Assembly (NCBI RefSeq): GCF_006384975.1
Contig: NZ_CP021645.1
Span: 4,058,001 to 4,122,000 of the forward strand
Length of the DNA stretch: 64,000 nt
Source: Pseudomonas oryzihabitans
Lineage (GTDB): Bacteria; Pseudomonadota; Gammaproteobacteria; Pseudomonadales; Pseudomonadaceae
Reading direction: 5' to 3'
Shown here piece after piece: positions 37,073 through 46,493 of the stretch. The position numbers and the translations under genes were made by a program. The stretch's first letter is position 1, and the number at the start of each line of letters is the position of its first letter. The notes beneath the pieces are model-generated. The model saw only the letters and a program-made list of their open reading frames with translations. It did no database searches and had not been told where the DNA came from.

Positions 37073-38986
37073 TTAGGTCACGGTGCCCGTCGGACGGCTG
37101 AGGAGTTCGCGTAGGCGGTCCTTGTCTTCGGAGCTCAGTTCGCTCTGTCGCGCCTTGCGTAGGAGTTGCTCCAGCGAGCGATCACGCTGGCTGGCGGCTA
37201 ACCTCGTTATGGTGTCGAAAAACTGTTGTTCAAGGTTGTCGCCGGCAATCAACCATTCTTTTTCCGCCAGGGCGCGCAAAAGGCGTCCCTGTTCGGTGCC
37301 GTGCCAGCGAGCGATGAGTTGCAGGGTGCTCTGCCCCGGTTTCTTCTGCAACGCCTCGACCAGGGCGACCAGCAGCTGGGCGTACTGATCGCTTTCCTCG
37401 GCGAGGTTGCGGGCATCCTGCACCGCTTGGGCCAGGGTCGGGTGATGCAACAGGCTGCGTAGCGCCGCCAGTACCGGGGTCTCCACCTTGACCGGCGGTT
37501 GGCGCGGGATACGTTCGCCGCCGCCCTTGCCATTGAAGTCCTTTTTCCAGCCCTTGCCGTCGCGCCCGCCTTTGCCCTCACGGCGTGGCGTCCATTGCTG
37601 CGGCGCCGGGGCTTCCTCGGCCTGGGCATAGGCGTAGTCGCCATAGTCCATCGGCGGGGCGTCCTTCGCCGGCCCGGGAGCGGGCGGTGCTAGCTGGCTC
37701 AGGGCGTCGTTACCCAGGCCGGTGAGTTCACTCAGGCGCTGACGCATCAGTAGGCGCAGGTTGTTGCCGGGAATCTTCTCGATCAGCGGCGCCGCCAGGG
37801 TAGCCAGGTGCGCCTTGCCTTCCAGGGTGGCCGGGTCGGCCTCGATCATCAGCTGCTGGAAGAAATACTCGGCCAGCGGCTGGGCTTGCTGGACGAAGCG
37901 GGCCTGGAAGGCATCCGCGCCCTCGGCACGCACCAGGCTATCCGGGTCTTCGCCTTCGGGCAGGAACAGGAAGCGCACGCGGAAGCCGTCCTTGAGCACC
38001 GGCAGCGCCGATTCCAGGGCGCGCCAGGCGGCGCTGCGGCCGGCCTGGTCGCCATCGAAGCAGAACAGGATGCTCGGTACGATGCGGAACAGCCGCTTGA
38101 TGTGCTCTTCGCTGGTGGCGGTGCCCAGGGTGGCCACGGCATTGCGGATGCCTTGCTGGGCCAAGGCGATGACGTCCATGTAGCCTTCCACGACGAGGAT
38201 CTCGTCCAGGTCGCGGTTGTGCTTGCGCGCCTCGAACAGGCCGTAGAGTTCCTGGCCCTTGTGGAATACCGGGGTTTCCGGCGAGTTGAGGTACTTGGGC
38301 TTGTCGTCGCCCAGTACCCGACCGCCGAAGGCGATGACCCGGCCGCGGCTGTCGCGGATCGGGAAGATCACCCGGTCGCGGAAGCGGTCGTATCTCTTGC
38401 CGCTCTCGGCGTTCTCCACCAGCAGGCCGGCATCGAGCATGGCTTTCTGCTGCAGGTCATCGCCGCCCAGGTGCTTGCCCAGGTTGTCCCACCCCGGCGG
38501 GGCGAAGCCCAGGCCGAAATCGCGGGCGATCTCGCCGGTGAGGCCGCGTTTCTTCAGGTAGTCCACCGCGGCCTGGCGCTTGGGATGGTTGCGCAGCGCC
38601 AGGCGATAGTATTCGGCAGCGGCGGCCAGCAGCGGGTAGAGCGGGGAATCCGTGGGTTGCCGCGGCTTGCGCCGACCGCCGCTTTCTTCCCGTGGCACGT
38701 CCACGCCGGCGCGCTTGGCCAGTTCCTCGACCGCCTCGGGAAACTCGAGGTTGTCGTGGTCCATGATGAAGCCCAGGGCGTTGCCGCCGGCGCCGCAGCC
38801 GAAGCAGTAGTAGAACTGCTTGTCGGGGCTGACGCTGAAGGAGGGCGTCTTCTCGTTATGGAAGGGACAGCAGGCCATCCAGTTCTTGCCGGCCTTCTTG
38901 AGCTTCACCCGCGCGCCCACCACTTCGACGATGTCGGTGCGATTGAGCAGGTCGTCGATGAAGCCTTGCGGGATGAGTCCGGCCAT
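37073..38986 (-). CDS. dnaG: DNA primase DnaG
   Basis: 637 residues. CHC2 zinc-binding domain at the N-terminus (CCPFHNEKTPSFSVS, then YYCFGCGAGG, about residues 39-65). Catalytic TOPRIM region with LVVEGYMDVIALAQQG (around residue 265) and FCFDGDQAGRSAAWR (around residue 308). The C-terminal helicase-interaction domain spans about residues 500-637 after a glycine/lysine-rich linker (GKGGRDGKGWKKD). It makes RNA primers for Okazaki fragments. Between rpsU and rpoD in the classic operon. Confidence 0.97.
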   Translation of the reverse strand: MAGLIPQGFIDDLLNRTDIVEVVGARVKLKKAGKNWMACCPFHNEKTPSFSVSPDKQFYYCFGCGAGGNALGFIMDHDNLEFPEAVEELAKRAGVDVPREESGGRRKPRQPTDSPLYPLLAAAAEYYRLALRNHPKRQAAVDYLKKRGLTGEIARDFGLGFAPPGWDNLGKHLGGDDLQQKAMLDAGLLVENAESGKRYDRFRDRVIFPIRDSRGRVIAFGGRVLGDDKPKYLNSPETPVFHKGQELYGLFEARKHNRDLDEILVVEGYMDVIALAQQGIRNAVATLGTATSEEHIKRLFRIVPSILFCFDGDQAGRSAAWRALESALPVLKDGFRVRFLFLPEGEDPDSLVRAEGADAFQARFVQQAQPLAEYFFQQLMIEADPATLEGKAHLATLAAPLIEKIPGNNLRLLMRQRLSELTGLGNDALSQLAPPAPGPAKDAPPMDYGDYAYAQAEEAPAPQQWTPRREGKGGRDGKGWKKDFNGKGGGERIPRQPPVKVETPVLAALRSLLHHPTLAQAVQDARNLAEESDQYAQLLVALVEALQKKPGQSTLQLIARWHGTEQGRLLRALAEKEWLIAGDNLEQQFFDTITRLAASQRDRSLEQLLRKARQSELSSEDKDRLRELLSRPTGTVT

Positions 38987-39091
38987 GGTCAGCGTCTGGA
39001 TAGGAGGGCGAGCAGCGGAAGATGGAGCAGGCCGGGTGGCCAGGAGGGCAGTCTAGCGCCAGAGGGCGGCTGGGCGAAGCAGGAGTATCAG

Positions 39092-39123
39092 AAACGAACA
39101 ACCCGACCAGAGGTCGGGTTGTT
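39092..39123 (-). terminator. Internal terminator between rpsU and dnaG
   Basis: AACAACCCGACC-AGA-GGTCGGGTTGTT is a perfect 12-bp stem, with TTTCGTTTC following on the minus strand. It corresponds to the partial terminator known in the E. coli rpsU-dnaG-rpoD operon, which lowers dnaG expression relative to rpsU. Confidence 0.85.
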
Positions 39124-39149
39124 TGATGACGCCAGGAGAGCGCTGTAAC

Positions 39150-39365
39150 TCAGTACAGGCGCTCGCGACGGCGCTGCTCGCGCTGTACTTTCTTGGCGTG
39201 GCGCTTGACCGCGGCGGCAGCTTTACGCTTGCGCTCGGCGGTGGGCTTTTCGTAGAACTCGCGGCTACGAACTTCGGCCAGTACACCGGCCTTCTCGCAA
39301 GAACGCTTGAAACGACGCAGCGCTACGTCGAAGGGTTCGTTTTCTTTGACTTTGACGTTGGGCAT
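39150..39365 (-). CDS. rpsU: 30S ribosomal protein S21
   Basis: 71 residues, full length. [19 protein letters not shown] and [19 protein letters not shown] are typical of S21, with a basic C-terminus. It helps the 30S subunit bind mRNA at initiation. First gene of the rpsU-dnaG-rpoD unit, divergent from tsaD. Confidence 0.97.
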   Translation of the reverse strand: MPNVKVKENEPFDVALRRFKRSCEKAGVLAEVRSREFYEKPTAERKRKAAAAVKRHAKKVQREQRRRERLY

Positions 39366-39571
39366 CCAGGTCGTACCTTCAAAATTTACCGTGGTTTAAT
39401 CCAACGCTAGCGGCAAAAGGGCACGGGAAGCGTCGGTTTTTAAGGGTTGCGGATAGTAACGCCTCAACCACCCCGCTGCCAAGCCCCGCTGGACGAAAAG
39501 CGCTGGCCGGTGCCGGAAGCGGGGCTTATCATGCGCGGCCTGACATCTTATACCCTCGAAGGCTTATCTCC

Positions 39572-40597
39572 ATGCGTGTTCTGGGACTGGAAACGTCCTG
39601 CGATGAAACCGGCGTCGCGCTCTATGACAGCGAACGTGGCCTGCTGGCCGATGCGCTGTTCAGCCAGATCGATCTGCACCGCGTCTATGGCGGCGTGGTG
39701 CCGGAGCTGGCCTCGCGCGATCACGTCAAACGCATGCTGCCCTTGATCCGCGAAGTGCTGGACGCGGCGGGCAGCCGTCCCGACGAAGTGGACGCCATCG
39801 CTTACACCGCCGGTCCCGGTCTGGTCGGCGCCCTGTTGGTGGGCGCGGCCTGCGCCCAGGCGCTGGCCCTGGCCTGGGGCGTGCCGGCCCTGGGTGTACA
39901 CCATATGGAAGGCCATCTGCTGGCGCCCATGCTCGAAGAGACGCCGCCGCAGTTTCCCTTCGTCGCCCTGCTGGTTTCCGGCGGCCATACCCAGCTGGTG
40001 CAGGTCGATGGCATCGGCCGCTACACCGTGCTGGGCGAGTCCCTGGACGATGCCGCTGGCGAGGCCTTCGACAAGACCGCCAAGTTGCTGGGCCTGAGCT
40101 ATCCGGGCGGACCGGAAATAGCCCGCCTGGCTGAGCGCGGCGTGCCGGGTCGCTTCGTCTTCCCGCGCCCCATGACCGACCGGCCAGGGCTGGAATTCAG
40201 CTTCAGCGGTCTGAAGACCTTCACCCTCACCACCTGGCAGCGCTGCCAGGCGGCCGGGGACGACAGCGAGCAGACCCGTTGCGATATCGCCCTGGCCTTC
40301 CAGACGGCGGTGGTCGAGACCCTGGCGATCAAGTGCAAGAGAGCCTTGAAGCAGGCCGGTCTCAAGTCGCTGGTGATCGCCGGCGGCGTCAGCGCCAACC
40401 GCGCGCTGCGCGAGACGCTGGAACAGATGCTCGGCGAGCTGGGCGGCCATGTCTTCTATGCCCGCCCGCGTTTCTGTACCGACAACGGCGCCATGATCGC
40501 CTACGCCGGTTGCCAGCGGCTGCTGGCCGGTCAGCAGGAAGGCCCGGCCATCGCCGTCAAGGCGCGCTGGCCCATGGAGCAGTTGGCGGCGCTCTGA
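39572..40597 (+). CDS. tsaD: tRNA N6-threonylcarbamoyladenosine synthase subunit TsaD
   Basis: 341 residues, typical. The N-terminus [19 protein letters not shown] and the metal-binding histidines in [11 protein letters not shown] (about 110-120) identify the ASKHA-fold enzyme. [20 protein letters not shown] and [10 protein letters not shown] lie further on. With TsaB and TsaE it adds threonylcarbamoyl to A37 of ANN-decoding tRNAs. Divergent from rpsU as in other pseudomonads. Confidence 0.96.
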   Translation: MRVLGLETSCDETGVALYDSERGLLADALFSQIDLHRVYGGVVPELASRDHVKRMLPLIREVLDAAGSRPDEVDAIAYTAGPGLVGALLVGAACAQALALAWGVPALGVHHMEGHLLAPMLEETPPQFPFVALLVSGGHTQLVQVDGIGRYTVLGESLDDAAGEAFDKTAKLLGLSYPGGPEIARLAERGVPGRFVFPRPMTDRPGLEFSFSGLKTFTLTTWQRCQAAGDDSEQTRCDIALAFQTAVVETLAIKCKRALKQAGLKSLVIAGGVSANRALRETLEQMLGELGGHVFYARPRFCTDNGAMIAYAGCQRLLAGQQEGPAIAVKARWPMEQLAAL

Positions 40598-40642
40598 GAC
40601 GGGCGGGCGACGTCACCGGGCAATCCTCGCAGGACGCCAGGG

Positions 40643-41212
40643 TCAAAAATGACGCTCGGTACCCTGGCGCAGGGCGCGCAGGTTGTGTCTATGGCGGATC
40701 AGGATCAGGACGGCGAGCAGTAGCATCGGTGCCAGCAGGTCCGGGCGCTGCCAGGCGAACAGCGGCAGGATGCCCAGCACGGCGACCAGGGAGGCCAAAG
40801 AGGCGATGCGCAGGCTGGCGAACACCGCGGCCCAGAGCAGCAGCCCCAGCAGGGCGGCAGGCGGATAGAGGCCCAAGAGCAGACCGGCCGCGGTGGCGAC
40901 GCCCTTGCCGCCCCTGAAATGAAAGTACAGGGGATAGAGGTGGCCGACCACGGCGGCAAGGCCGATCCAGGCCTGCTGCAGGGGCGCGAACCCCAACTGG
41001 TGGGCGATGAGCACCGGAATAAGGCTCTTGGCGAGGTCGCCGGCCAGGGTCAGCAGCGCCAGCTTGCGTCCAGCCAGACGCAACATGTTGCTGGCGCCGG
41101 GATTGCCGGAGCCATCGTGACGCGGATCACGGGTGCCGAACAGGCGACTGAGTAACACGGCGAAGGACAGCGAGCCCAGCAGATAGGCCAGCAGGAGCAG
41201 CAGCCAGAACAT
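40643..41212 (-). CDS. plsY: Glycerol-3-phosphate acyltransferase PlsY
   Basis: 189 residues from [20 protein letters not shown]. An upstream in-frame extension overlaps folB and is rejected. The family motifs are [32 protein letters not shown] (around residues 28-45) and [14 protein letters not shown] (around residues 98-111). Five hydrophobic segments. It acylates glycerol-3-phosphate from acyl-phosphate at the inner membrane, starting phospholipid synthesis. Confidence 0.94.
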   Translation of the reverse strand: MFWLLLLLAYLLGSLSFAVLLSRLFGTRDPRHDGSGNPGASNMLRLAGRKLALLTLAGDLAKSLIPVLIAHQLGFAPLQQAWIGLAAVVGHLYPLYFHFRGGKGVATAAGLLLGLYPPAALLGLLLWAAVFASLRIASLASLVAVLGILPLFAWQRPDLLAPMLLLAVLILIRHRHNLRALRQGTERHF

Positions 41213-41317
41213 GGTAGGGTTCCGCGCCAGAATATGGTTCGATTCTACCGATAGCCCGCCGCTTGACGATAGGCGGCGGCGACGATCAACAAGGCACGAA
41301 GGTGCGAGGCGAAGGCA

Positions 41318-41671
41318 GTGGACAAGGTTTTCATCGAAGGACTCGAGGTCGACACCGTGATAGGGGTTTACGACTGGGAGCGTGACATCCGCCAATGCCT
41401 GCGCATCGATCTCACCATGGGCTGGGACATCCGTGCCGCTGCCGAGAACGACGAACTCGAGCACACCCTGAACTACGCAGCAGTGGCCGAGCGCATCACC
41501 ACCTTCGCCCATGAGACGTCTTTCGAACTGGTCGAAACCTTTGCCGAGCGCCTGGCTGCGTTGCTACAGGCGGAATTCGCCCTGCCTTGGCTACGCCTGC
41601 GCATCACCAAGCCCGGCGCGGTGCCGACCGCCCGCGGCGTGGGCGTGGAAATCGAGCGGGGGCAGGCGTGA
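41318..41671 (+). CDS. folB: Dihydroneopterin aldolase
   Basis: 117 residues from a GTG start. [20 protein letters not shown] is the canonical N-terminus, with the glutamate in the DWER region for substrate binding. Conserved [10 protein letters not shown] near residue 50, ETFAERLA near residue 70 and the catalytic-lysine segment [20 protein letters not shown] at the end. It cleaves dihydroneopterin in folate synthesis. Its stop overlaps the folK start (GTGA). Confidence 0.94.
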   Translation: MDKVFIEGLEVDTVIGVYDWERDIRQCLRIDLTMGWDIRAAAENDELEHTLNYAAVAERITTFAHETSFELVETFAERLAALLQAEFALPWLRLRITKPGAVPTARGVGVEIERGQA

Positions 41672-42198
41672 CCAGGGTCTATCTCGGACTGGGCAGCAAC
41701 ATCCAGCGCGAACGCCACCTGGGCATGGCCCTCGATGAGCTCGCGGCGCTACTGACCGATCTGCATTGCTCGCCAGTGTTCGAAAGCGAGGCTGTGGGTA
41801 TCCGCAGCGCACCCTTCCTCAATCTGGTGGTAGGCGGCGATACCGAGCTCGATCCCGCGGCGTTGAGCCAGCACCTCAAGGCCATCGAAACCCGCAGCGG
41901 ACGCTATGCGCCGGATCGTCAGGGTCTGCCACTGGATATCGACATCCTGCTCTATGGCGACCTGACCGGCGAGGTTGCCGGCCTGACCCTGCCGCGCGCC
42001 GAGATCCTGCGTAACGCCTTCGTGCTCTGGCCGTTGGCGCTGCTGGCCGGTGAGCGTCAGCATCCAGGCAGTGGCCGTAGCCTCAACGAGCTATGGCAAG
42101 AAATGCGCGGCCAGACGACCCAGGTGCTGCGGCCCGTGTCCTTCAGGTGGAAGGGTGCCGAACTCACGCCGGCGGCGCTGCTCGACGCTAACCTTTAG
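41668..42198 (+). CDS. folK: 2-amino-4-hydroxy-6-hydroxymethyldihydropteridine pyrophosphokinase
   Basis: 176 residues from a GTG start overlapping the folB stop by 4 bp. The N-terminus [20 protein letters not shown] and RQGLPLDIDILLYGD (the DxD metal-binding motif near residue 93) define HPPK. LPRAEILRNAFVLWPLALLA is the conserved loop and substrate region. It follows folB in the folate pathway, so the overlap couples the two. Confidence 0.94.
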   Translation: MTRVYLGLGSNIQRERHLGMALDELAALLTDLHCSPVFESEAVGIRSAPFLNLVVGGDTELDPAALSQHLKAIETRSGRYAPDRQGLPLDIDILLYGDLTGEVAGLTLPRAEILRNAFVLWPLALLAGERQHPGSGRSLNELWQEMRGQTTQVLRPVSFRWKGAELTPAALLDANL

Positions 42199-42252
42199 TA
42201 GCTTGCTGGTGTTGGACTTCGCTGCGCTCAGCGCCAACCTATGGGAACTCTT

Positions 42253-42277
42253 CCCTCTCTCCCTTTGGGAGAGAGGG
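42253..42277. repeat. Hairpin repeat, 11-bp arms
   Basis: CCCTCTCTCCC-TTT-GGGAGAGAGGG, perfect. Same style as 33831. It may terminate folK transcription but has no T tail. Confidence 0.6.
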
Positions 42278-42338
42278 CTGGGGTGAGGGCCGCTCAGGTG
42301 CATGGGGGCTTCGCTACGCTTAGCTCGAGCCTACTGGT

Positions 42339-42431
42339 GTAGGTTGGGTTGACACGGCTCCATCGTCGAAGCCCAACAGCGCTGCGTGGTGGATGAGGCT
42401 GTTGGGCTTCGCTGCGCTCAACCCAACCTAC
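42339..42431. repeat. Nested inverted repeat element between folK and cca
   Basis: Outer arms GTAGGTTGGGTTGA (42339-42352) and TCAACCCAACCTAC (42418-42431) are exact 14-bp inverted copies. Inner arms GAAGCCCAACAGC (42368-42380) and GCTGTTGGGCTTC (42398-42410) are exact 13-bp copies. The whole 93 bp can fold as one long hairpin, as miniature transposable elements do. Its right end overlaps the last bases of cca. The rest of 42199-42338 holds related fragments (TTCGCTGCGCTCAGCGCCAACC). Confidence 0.7.
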
Positions 42432-43555
42432 GAGAGGCGTGCCAGGGCGTCGAGACGGGCTTGCTTGAGCGCTTCTCCCAAGGCTGCGCCTTTGAAGCCC
42501 TGGGCGACCAGGGGCTCGACCGCCACCCCGCGCAATACCTCGGCTGCCAGGCTGAGCAGGGTCCGCGGTGGCTCGTCCTCGTCCGGTCGGGCGGCCGCTG
42601 CACAGGCGCAGGCCTGGAGGAATTCGTCGAAGCGCGCGGGTCTACGCAGCACGTCGAAACTCTGCAGTAACTCGAACCAGTCCTCCGCCGTCAACTGCTG
42701 TGCCCGCAGGGCCGTGGGCCAATGGCGGGCCAGTAACAGCGCCAGCTCGGCGGGTTCGCGCGGGACCTTGAGGCGAGCGGTGATGGCAGCGTGTCGCTCT
42801 TCGGGCACGTCCAGCAGCAGGCAGGCCCAGCGCACATTCAGCGAGGCCTGCACCTCGGCCGTCTGGCGCAGGGTGGCATAGAGGCGGGCGCCCGGTTCCG
42901 GCTGGCCGGGTTGGAAGCTCACCGCCAGTTCCGGCAAGAGCACGGCCAGGGCACCGCAGTCGTGCAGGACCTGGATGAAGACATCCGGGCGGTCTTCGAG
43001 CAGGGCGCGGGAGATTTCCTTCCACATTCGCTCGGCGGTCAGGGCGTCGAGTTCGCCACTGGCGACCATGTCCTGCATGAGCCGCAATGTCTCCGGTGCC
43101 ACCTGGAAACCAAGGGGGCTATAGCGGGCGGCGAAACGGGCGACGCGCAGCACGCGCAGCGGATCTTCGGCGAAGGCCGGGGAGACGTGCCGCAGCAGAC
43201 GTGCCTGGAGATCGGCGCGACCGCCATAGGGATCTATGACGTTGCCGTGATCGTCCTCGGCCATGGCGTTGATGGTGAGATCGCGGCGGATCAGGTCCTG
43301 TTCGAGGGTGACGTCCGGTGCTGCATGAAAGGTGAAGCCGCCATAGCCGCGCCCGCTTTTGCGTTCGGTCCGGGCCAAGGCGTATTCCTCGCCGGTCTGG
43401 GGATGCAGGAAGACCGGGAAGTCAGCCCCTACCGGGCGATAACCCTGAGCGGCGAGGGCTTCGGCGCTGGCGCCGACCACGACCCAGTCGACCTCGGTGA
43501 CCGGACGACCGAGCAGGCGGTCGCGTACGGCGCCGCCCACCTTGAAGATTTGCAT
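42428..43555 (-). CDS. cca: CCA tRNA nucleotidyltransferase
   Basis: 375 residues, shorter than the ~410 of E. coli. Class II enzyme: [14 protein letters not shown] at the start, then [10 protein letters not shown] for metal binding, [15 protein letters not shown] and [14 protein letters not shown], and [15 protein letters not shown]. It adds or repairs the 3' CCA of tRNAs. Two points differ from E. coli: the first carboxylate of the DxD pair is Glu (EVD), and the expected HD phosphohydrolase motif is not present in the central region ([16 protein letters not shown]), so only the nucleotidyltransferase activity should remain. Single gene between a repeat and a terminator. Confidence 0.93.
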   Translation of the reverse strand: MQIFKVGGAVRDRLLGRPVTEVDWVVVGASAEALAAQGYRPVGADFPVFLHPQTGEEYALARTERKSGRGYGGFTFHAAPDVTLEQDLIRRDLTINAMAEDDHGNVIDPYGGRADLQARLLRHVSPAFAEDPLRVLRVARFAARYSPLGFQVAPETLRLMQDMVASGELDALTAERMWKEISRALLEDRPDVFIQVLHDCGALAVLLPELAVSFQPGQPEPGARLYATLRQTAEVQASLNVRWACLLLDVPEERHAAITARLKVPREPAELALLLARHWPTALRAQQLTAEDWFELLQSFDVLRRPARFDEFLQACACAAAARPDEDEPPRTLLSLAAEVLRGVAVEPLVAQGFKGAALGEALKQARLDALARLS

Positions 43556-43581
43556 AGAAAAAGACCTCCTTGCGGAGGTCT
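43556..43581 (-). terminator. Intrinsic terminator after the spoVR operon
   Basis: On the minus strand AGACCTCC-gcaa-GGAGGTCT followed by TTTTTC, 26 bp past the spoVR stop. Confidence 0.82.
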
Positions 43582-43607
43582 AGGATAGCCTGAAAGACCG
43601 GGGTGGC

Positions 43608-45149
43608 TCAGATCGGCGAAGCCAGATCCAGGCGCCGGTCATGCTCGCGGCTCTCGTGACGCGGTGGAACGTGGAAGCTCTGGGCAACGTCTTCGCCCCT
43701 CATGCTTTCCAAGCGGATGTCGAAGCCCCACAGCCGGTGCAGGTGGCGCAGCACCTCTTCCGTCGAGTTGCCCAGCGGCTTGCGGTCGTGCTGGAAGTGG
43801 CGAAGGGTGAGGGAGCGATCACCGCGGCGGTCGACATTCCAGATCTGCACGTTGGGCTCGCGGTTGCCTAGGTTGTATTGAGCGGCGAGTTGCTCGCGGA
43901 TCAGGCGATAACCGCCGTCATCATGGATGGCCGCCACTTCCAGTTCGTCGCGCTGGTCGTCATCGAGGATGCTGAACAGCTTGAGGTCGCGGATCACCTT
44001 GGGCGAGAGGTACTGCAGGATGAAGCTTTCATCCTTGAAGCTCTTCATGGCGAAGGTGACGGTGGCCAGCCAGTCGCTGCCGGCGATGTCGGGGAACCAG
44101 CGACGGTCCTCTTCCGTGGGGTTTTCGCAGATCCGGCGGATGTCGCGGAACATGGCGAAACCCAGGGTGTAGGGGTTGATACCACTGTAGTAGGGGCTGT
44201 CGAAACCTGGCTGATAGATCACCCCGGCGTGGGATTGCAGGAATTCGAACATGAAGCCGTCGGTGACCAGGCCCTCGTCGTAGAGGTCGTTGAGCAGGGT
44301 GTAGTGCCAGAAGGTGGCCCAGCCCTCGTTCATCACCTGGGTCTGGCGCTGCGGATAGAAGTACTGGGCGATCTTGCGCACGATGCGGATCACTTCGCGC
44401 TGCCAGGGCTCCAGCAGGGGTGCATGCTTTTCCAGGAAATAGAGGATGTTTTCCTGGGGTTCGGCGGGGAAGCGCGCGCCTTCCTCCAGCGCTTCCTTGC
44501 CCGGCAGCTTGGGAATGGTGCGCCAGAGGTCGTTGACCTGGCGTTGCAACTGCTCCTCGCGCTCCTTCTGCCGCTGGCGTTCCTCGGCGGCGGAGATGGG
44601 GTAGGGCCTTTTGTAACGGTCCACGCCGTAGTTCATCAGGGCATGGCAGGAGTCCAGCAGGTCTTCCACGGCATCGATGCCGTGGCGCTCTTCGCATTGG
44701 GTGATGTACTGCTTGGCGAACACCAGGTAGTCGATGATGGAGCTGGCATCGGTCCAGGTGCGGAACAGGTAGTTGCCCTTGAAGAAGCTGTTGTGGCCGT
44801 AGCAGGCATGGGCGATCACCAGCGCCTGCATGGTCACGGTGTTCTCTTCCATGAGATAGGCGATGCAGGGATCGGAGTTGATCACGATCTCGTAGGCCAG
44901 CCCCATCTGGCCGCGGCTGTAGTGCTTCTCGGTGTGCAGGAAGTGCTTGCCGTAGGACCAGTGGTTGTAGCCGATGGGCATACCGACGGAGGCGTAGGCG
45001 TCCATCATCTGCTCAGCGGTGATTACCTCGATCTGGTTGGGATAGGTGTCCAGCGCATAGCGCTTGGCGATCCGGGCGATCTCCCGGTCGTAGGTCTGGA
45101 TCAGCTCGAAGGTCCACTCCGAGCCGGTGGAGATGGGTTCACGTTTCAT
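43608..45149 (-). CDS. SpoVR-family protein (YcgB-like)
   Basis: 513 residues. Characteristic stretches are [60 protein letters not shown] and [11 protein letters not shown], the latter two with metal-binding-like histidines and glutamate. Family function is unsettled. In Pseudomonas and E. coli it is coexpressed with YeaH and the PrkA kinase, with start/stop overlap of 4 bp here. Members appear during stationary phase and nitrogen starvation. Confidence 0.92.
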   Translation of the reverse strand: MKREPISTGSEWTFELIQTYDREIARIAKRYALDTYPNQIEVITAEQMMDAYASVGMPIGYNHWSYGKHFLHTEKHYSRGQMGLAYEIVINSDPCIAYLMEENTVTMQALVIAHACYGHNSFFKGNYLFRTWTDASSIIDYLVFAKQYITQCEERHGIDAVEDLLDSCHALMNYGVDRYKRPYPISAAEERQRQKEREEQLQRQVNDLWRTIPKLPGKEALEEGARFPAEPQENILYFLEKHAPLLEPWQREVIRIVRKIAQYFYPQRQTQVMNEGWATFWHYTLLNDLYDEGLVTDGFMFEFLQSHAGVIYQPGFDSPYYSGINPYTLGFAMFRDIRRICENPTEEDRRWFPDIAGSDWLATVTFAMKSFKDESFILQYLSPKVIRDLKLFSILDDDQRDELEVAAIHDDGGYRLIREQLAAQYNLGNREPNVQIWNVDRRGDRSLTLRHFQHDRKPLGNSTEEVLRHLHRLWGFDIRLESMRGEDVAQSFHVPPRHESREHDRRLDLASPI

Positions 45150-46417
45150 GACACGAGTCTCCGCTGGAACAGTTCGCGGAACACAGGGTAGATGTCACCC
45201 GCCGAGACGATCTGCTGCTGCGAGAAGGAATCCGGGAAGCTGCCGCGGACGTTCTCGTATTCGTACCACAGGGCCTGATGCTCGCGCGGGGTGATCTCCA
45301 CGTAGGTGTAGTACTGCATGAACGGCAGGATCTGCTTGGTCAGGATCTCCCGGCAGATGGGCGAGTCGTCGTTCCAGTTGTCGCCGTCGGAAGCCTGGGC
45401 GGCATAGAGATTCCACTCGTTGACCGGATAGCGCTCGGCCATGACCTCCTGCATCAGCTTGAGGGCGCTGGAGACGATGGTGCCGCCGGTTTCGCGGGAG
45501 TAGAAGAACTCCTCCTCGTCCACTTCCTTGGCGCTGGTGTGGTGGCGGATGAACACCACCTCGATGCGCTCGTAGTTCCGCTTGAGGAACAGGTAGAGCA
45601 GGATGTAGAAGCGCTTGGCGATGTCCTTGGTGGCCTGGGTCATGGAGCCGGAGACGTCCATCAGGCAGAACATCACCGCCTTGGAGCTGGGGCTGGGCTG
45701 CTTGGATAGCAGGTTGTACTTGAGGTCGAAGGTGTCGAGGAAGGGCACCTTGTCGATGCGCGCGCGCAGCCGCTCGATCTCGGCTTCCAGCGCCTGGATG
45801 TCGCCCAGGTTGTCGGGCTCCTCCACCCGCAGCCGCGCCAGTTCGGCCTTGGCTTCGCGCAGCTTGTTGCGGCTACCGCCGGACAGGGCGATGCGCCGGG
45901 CATGGGAGGCGCGCAGGGTGCGGATGATGTTGATGCGGGCGGGGTTGCCCTCGTTGCTGATACCTGCGCGCACCGTCTTGAAGGTGTCGGTGCCGGTGAG
46001 CTGCTTCTTGACCAGGTTGGGCAGCTCCAGGTCCTCGAACATGAAGTCGAGGAATTCGTCCTGGGTGATCTGGAAGGCGAATTCGTCCATGCCTTCGCCG
46101 CTGTTGCTGGCCTTGCCCTGGCCTTGGCCGCCACCGCCGCCCTGGGGACGGGGGATGCGTTCGCCGCTGACGAATTCCTTGTTGCCCGGGTGGACGATGG
46201 TCTGGCGTCCGCCCTTGCCCTGGTAGAGGGCGGGTTCGTCGATATCGCGGGCAGGAATGCTGATCTGTTCGCCGTGTTCCATGTCGGTGATGGAGCGCCG
46301 GCTCACGGCTTCCTCGACCGCCTTCTTGATGTGCTCACGGTAGCGCCGCAGGAAACGCGTGCGGTTCACCGTGCTCTTGTTCTTGCCGTTTAGACGCCGG
46401 TCGATGACGTAACTCAT
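45146..46417 (-). CDS. YeaH/YhbH family protein (DUF444, VWA-like)
   Basis: 423 residues. N-terminus [20 protein letters not shown] and a glycine-rich segment ([15 protein letters not shown]) near residue 90. The C-terminal half holds a von Willebrand A-like fold with the metal-site motif [16 protein letters not shown] (around residue 246). It is the middle gene between prkA and spoVR, 76 bp after prkA and 4 bp overlapping spoVR. It probably acts with PrkA as an AAA-kinase/VWA pair. Confidence 0.92.
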   Translation of the reverse strand: MSYVIDRRLNGKNKSTVNRTRFLRRYREHIKKAVEEAVSRRSITDMEHGEQISIPARDIDEPALYQGKGGRQTIVHPGNKEFVSGERIPRPQGGGGGQGQGKASNSGEGMDEFAFQITQDEFLDFMFEDLELPNLVKKQLTGTDTFKTVRAGISNEGNPARINIIRTLRASHARRIALSGGSRNKLREAKAELARLRVEEPDNLGDIQALEAEIERLRARIDKVPFLDTFDLKYNLLSKQPSPSSKAVMFCLMDVSGSMTQATKDIAKRFYILLYLFLKRNYERIEVVFIRHHTSAKEVDEEEFFYSRETGGTIVSSALKLMQEVMAERYPVNEWNLYAAQASDGDNWNDDSPICREILTKQILPFMQYYTYVEITPREHQALWYEYENVRGSFPDSFSQQQIVSAGDIYPVFRELFQRRLVS

Positions 46418-46493
46418 ACAGGCCCTCCGGGCTATTGCAGGACGCCACGACGACGCGTCTGGCGCGCCGTCGCGGGTTCAGCCTCAGGCTGCC

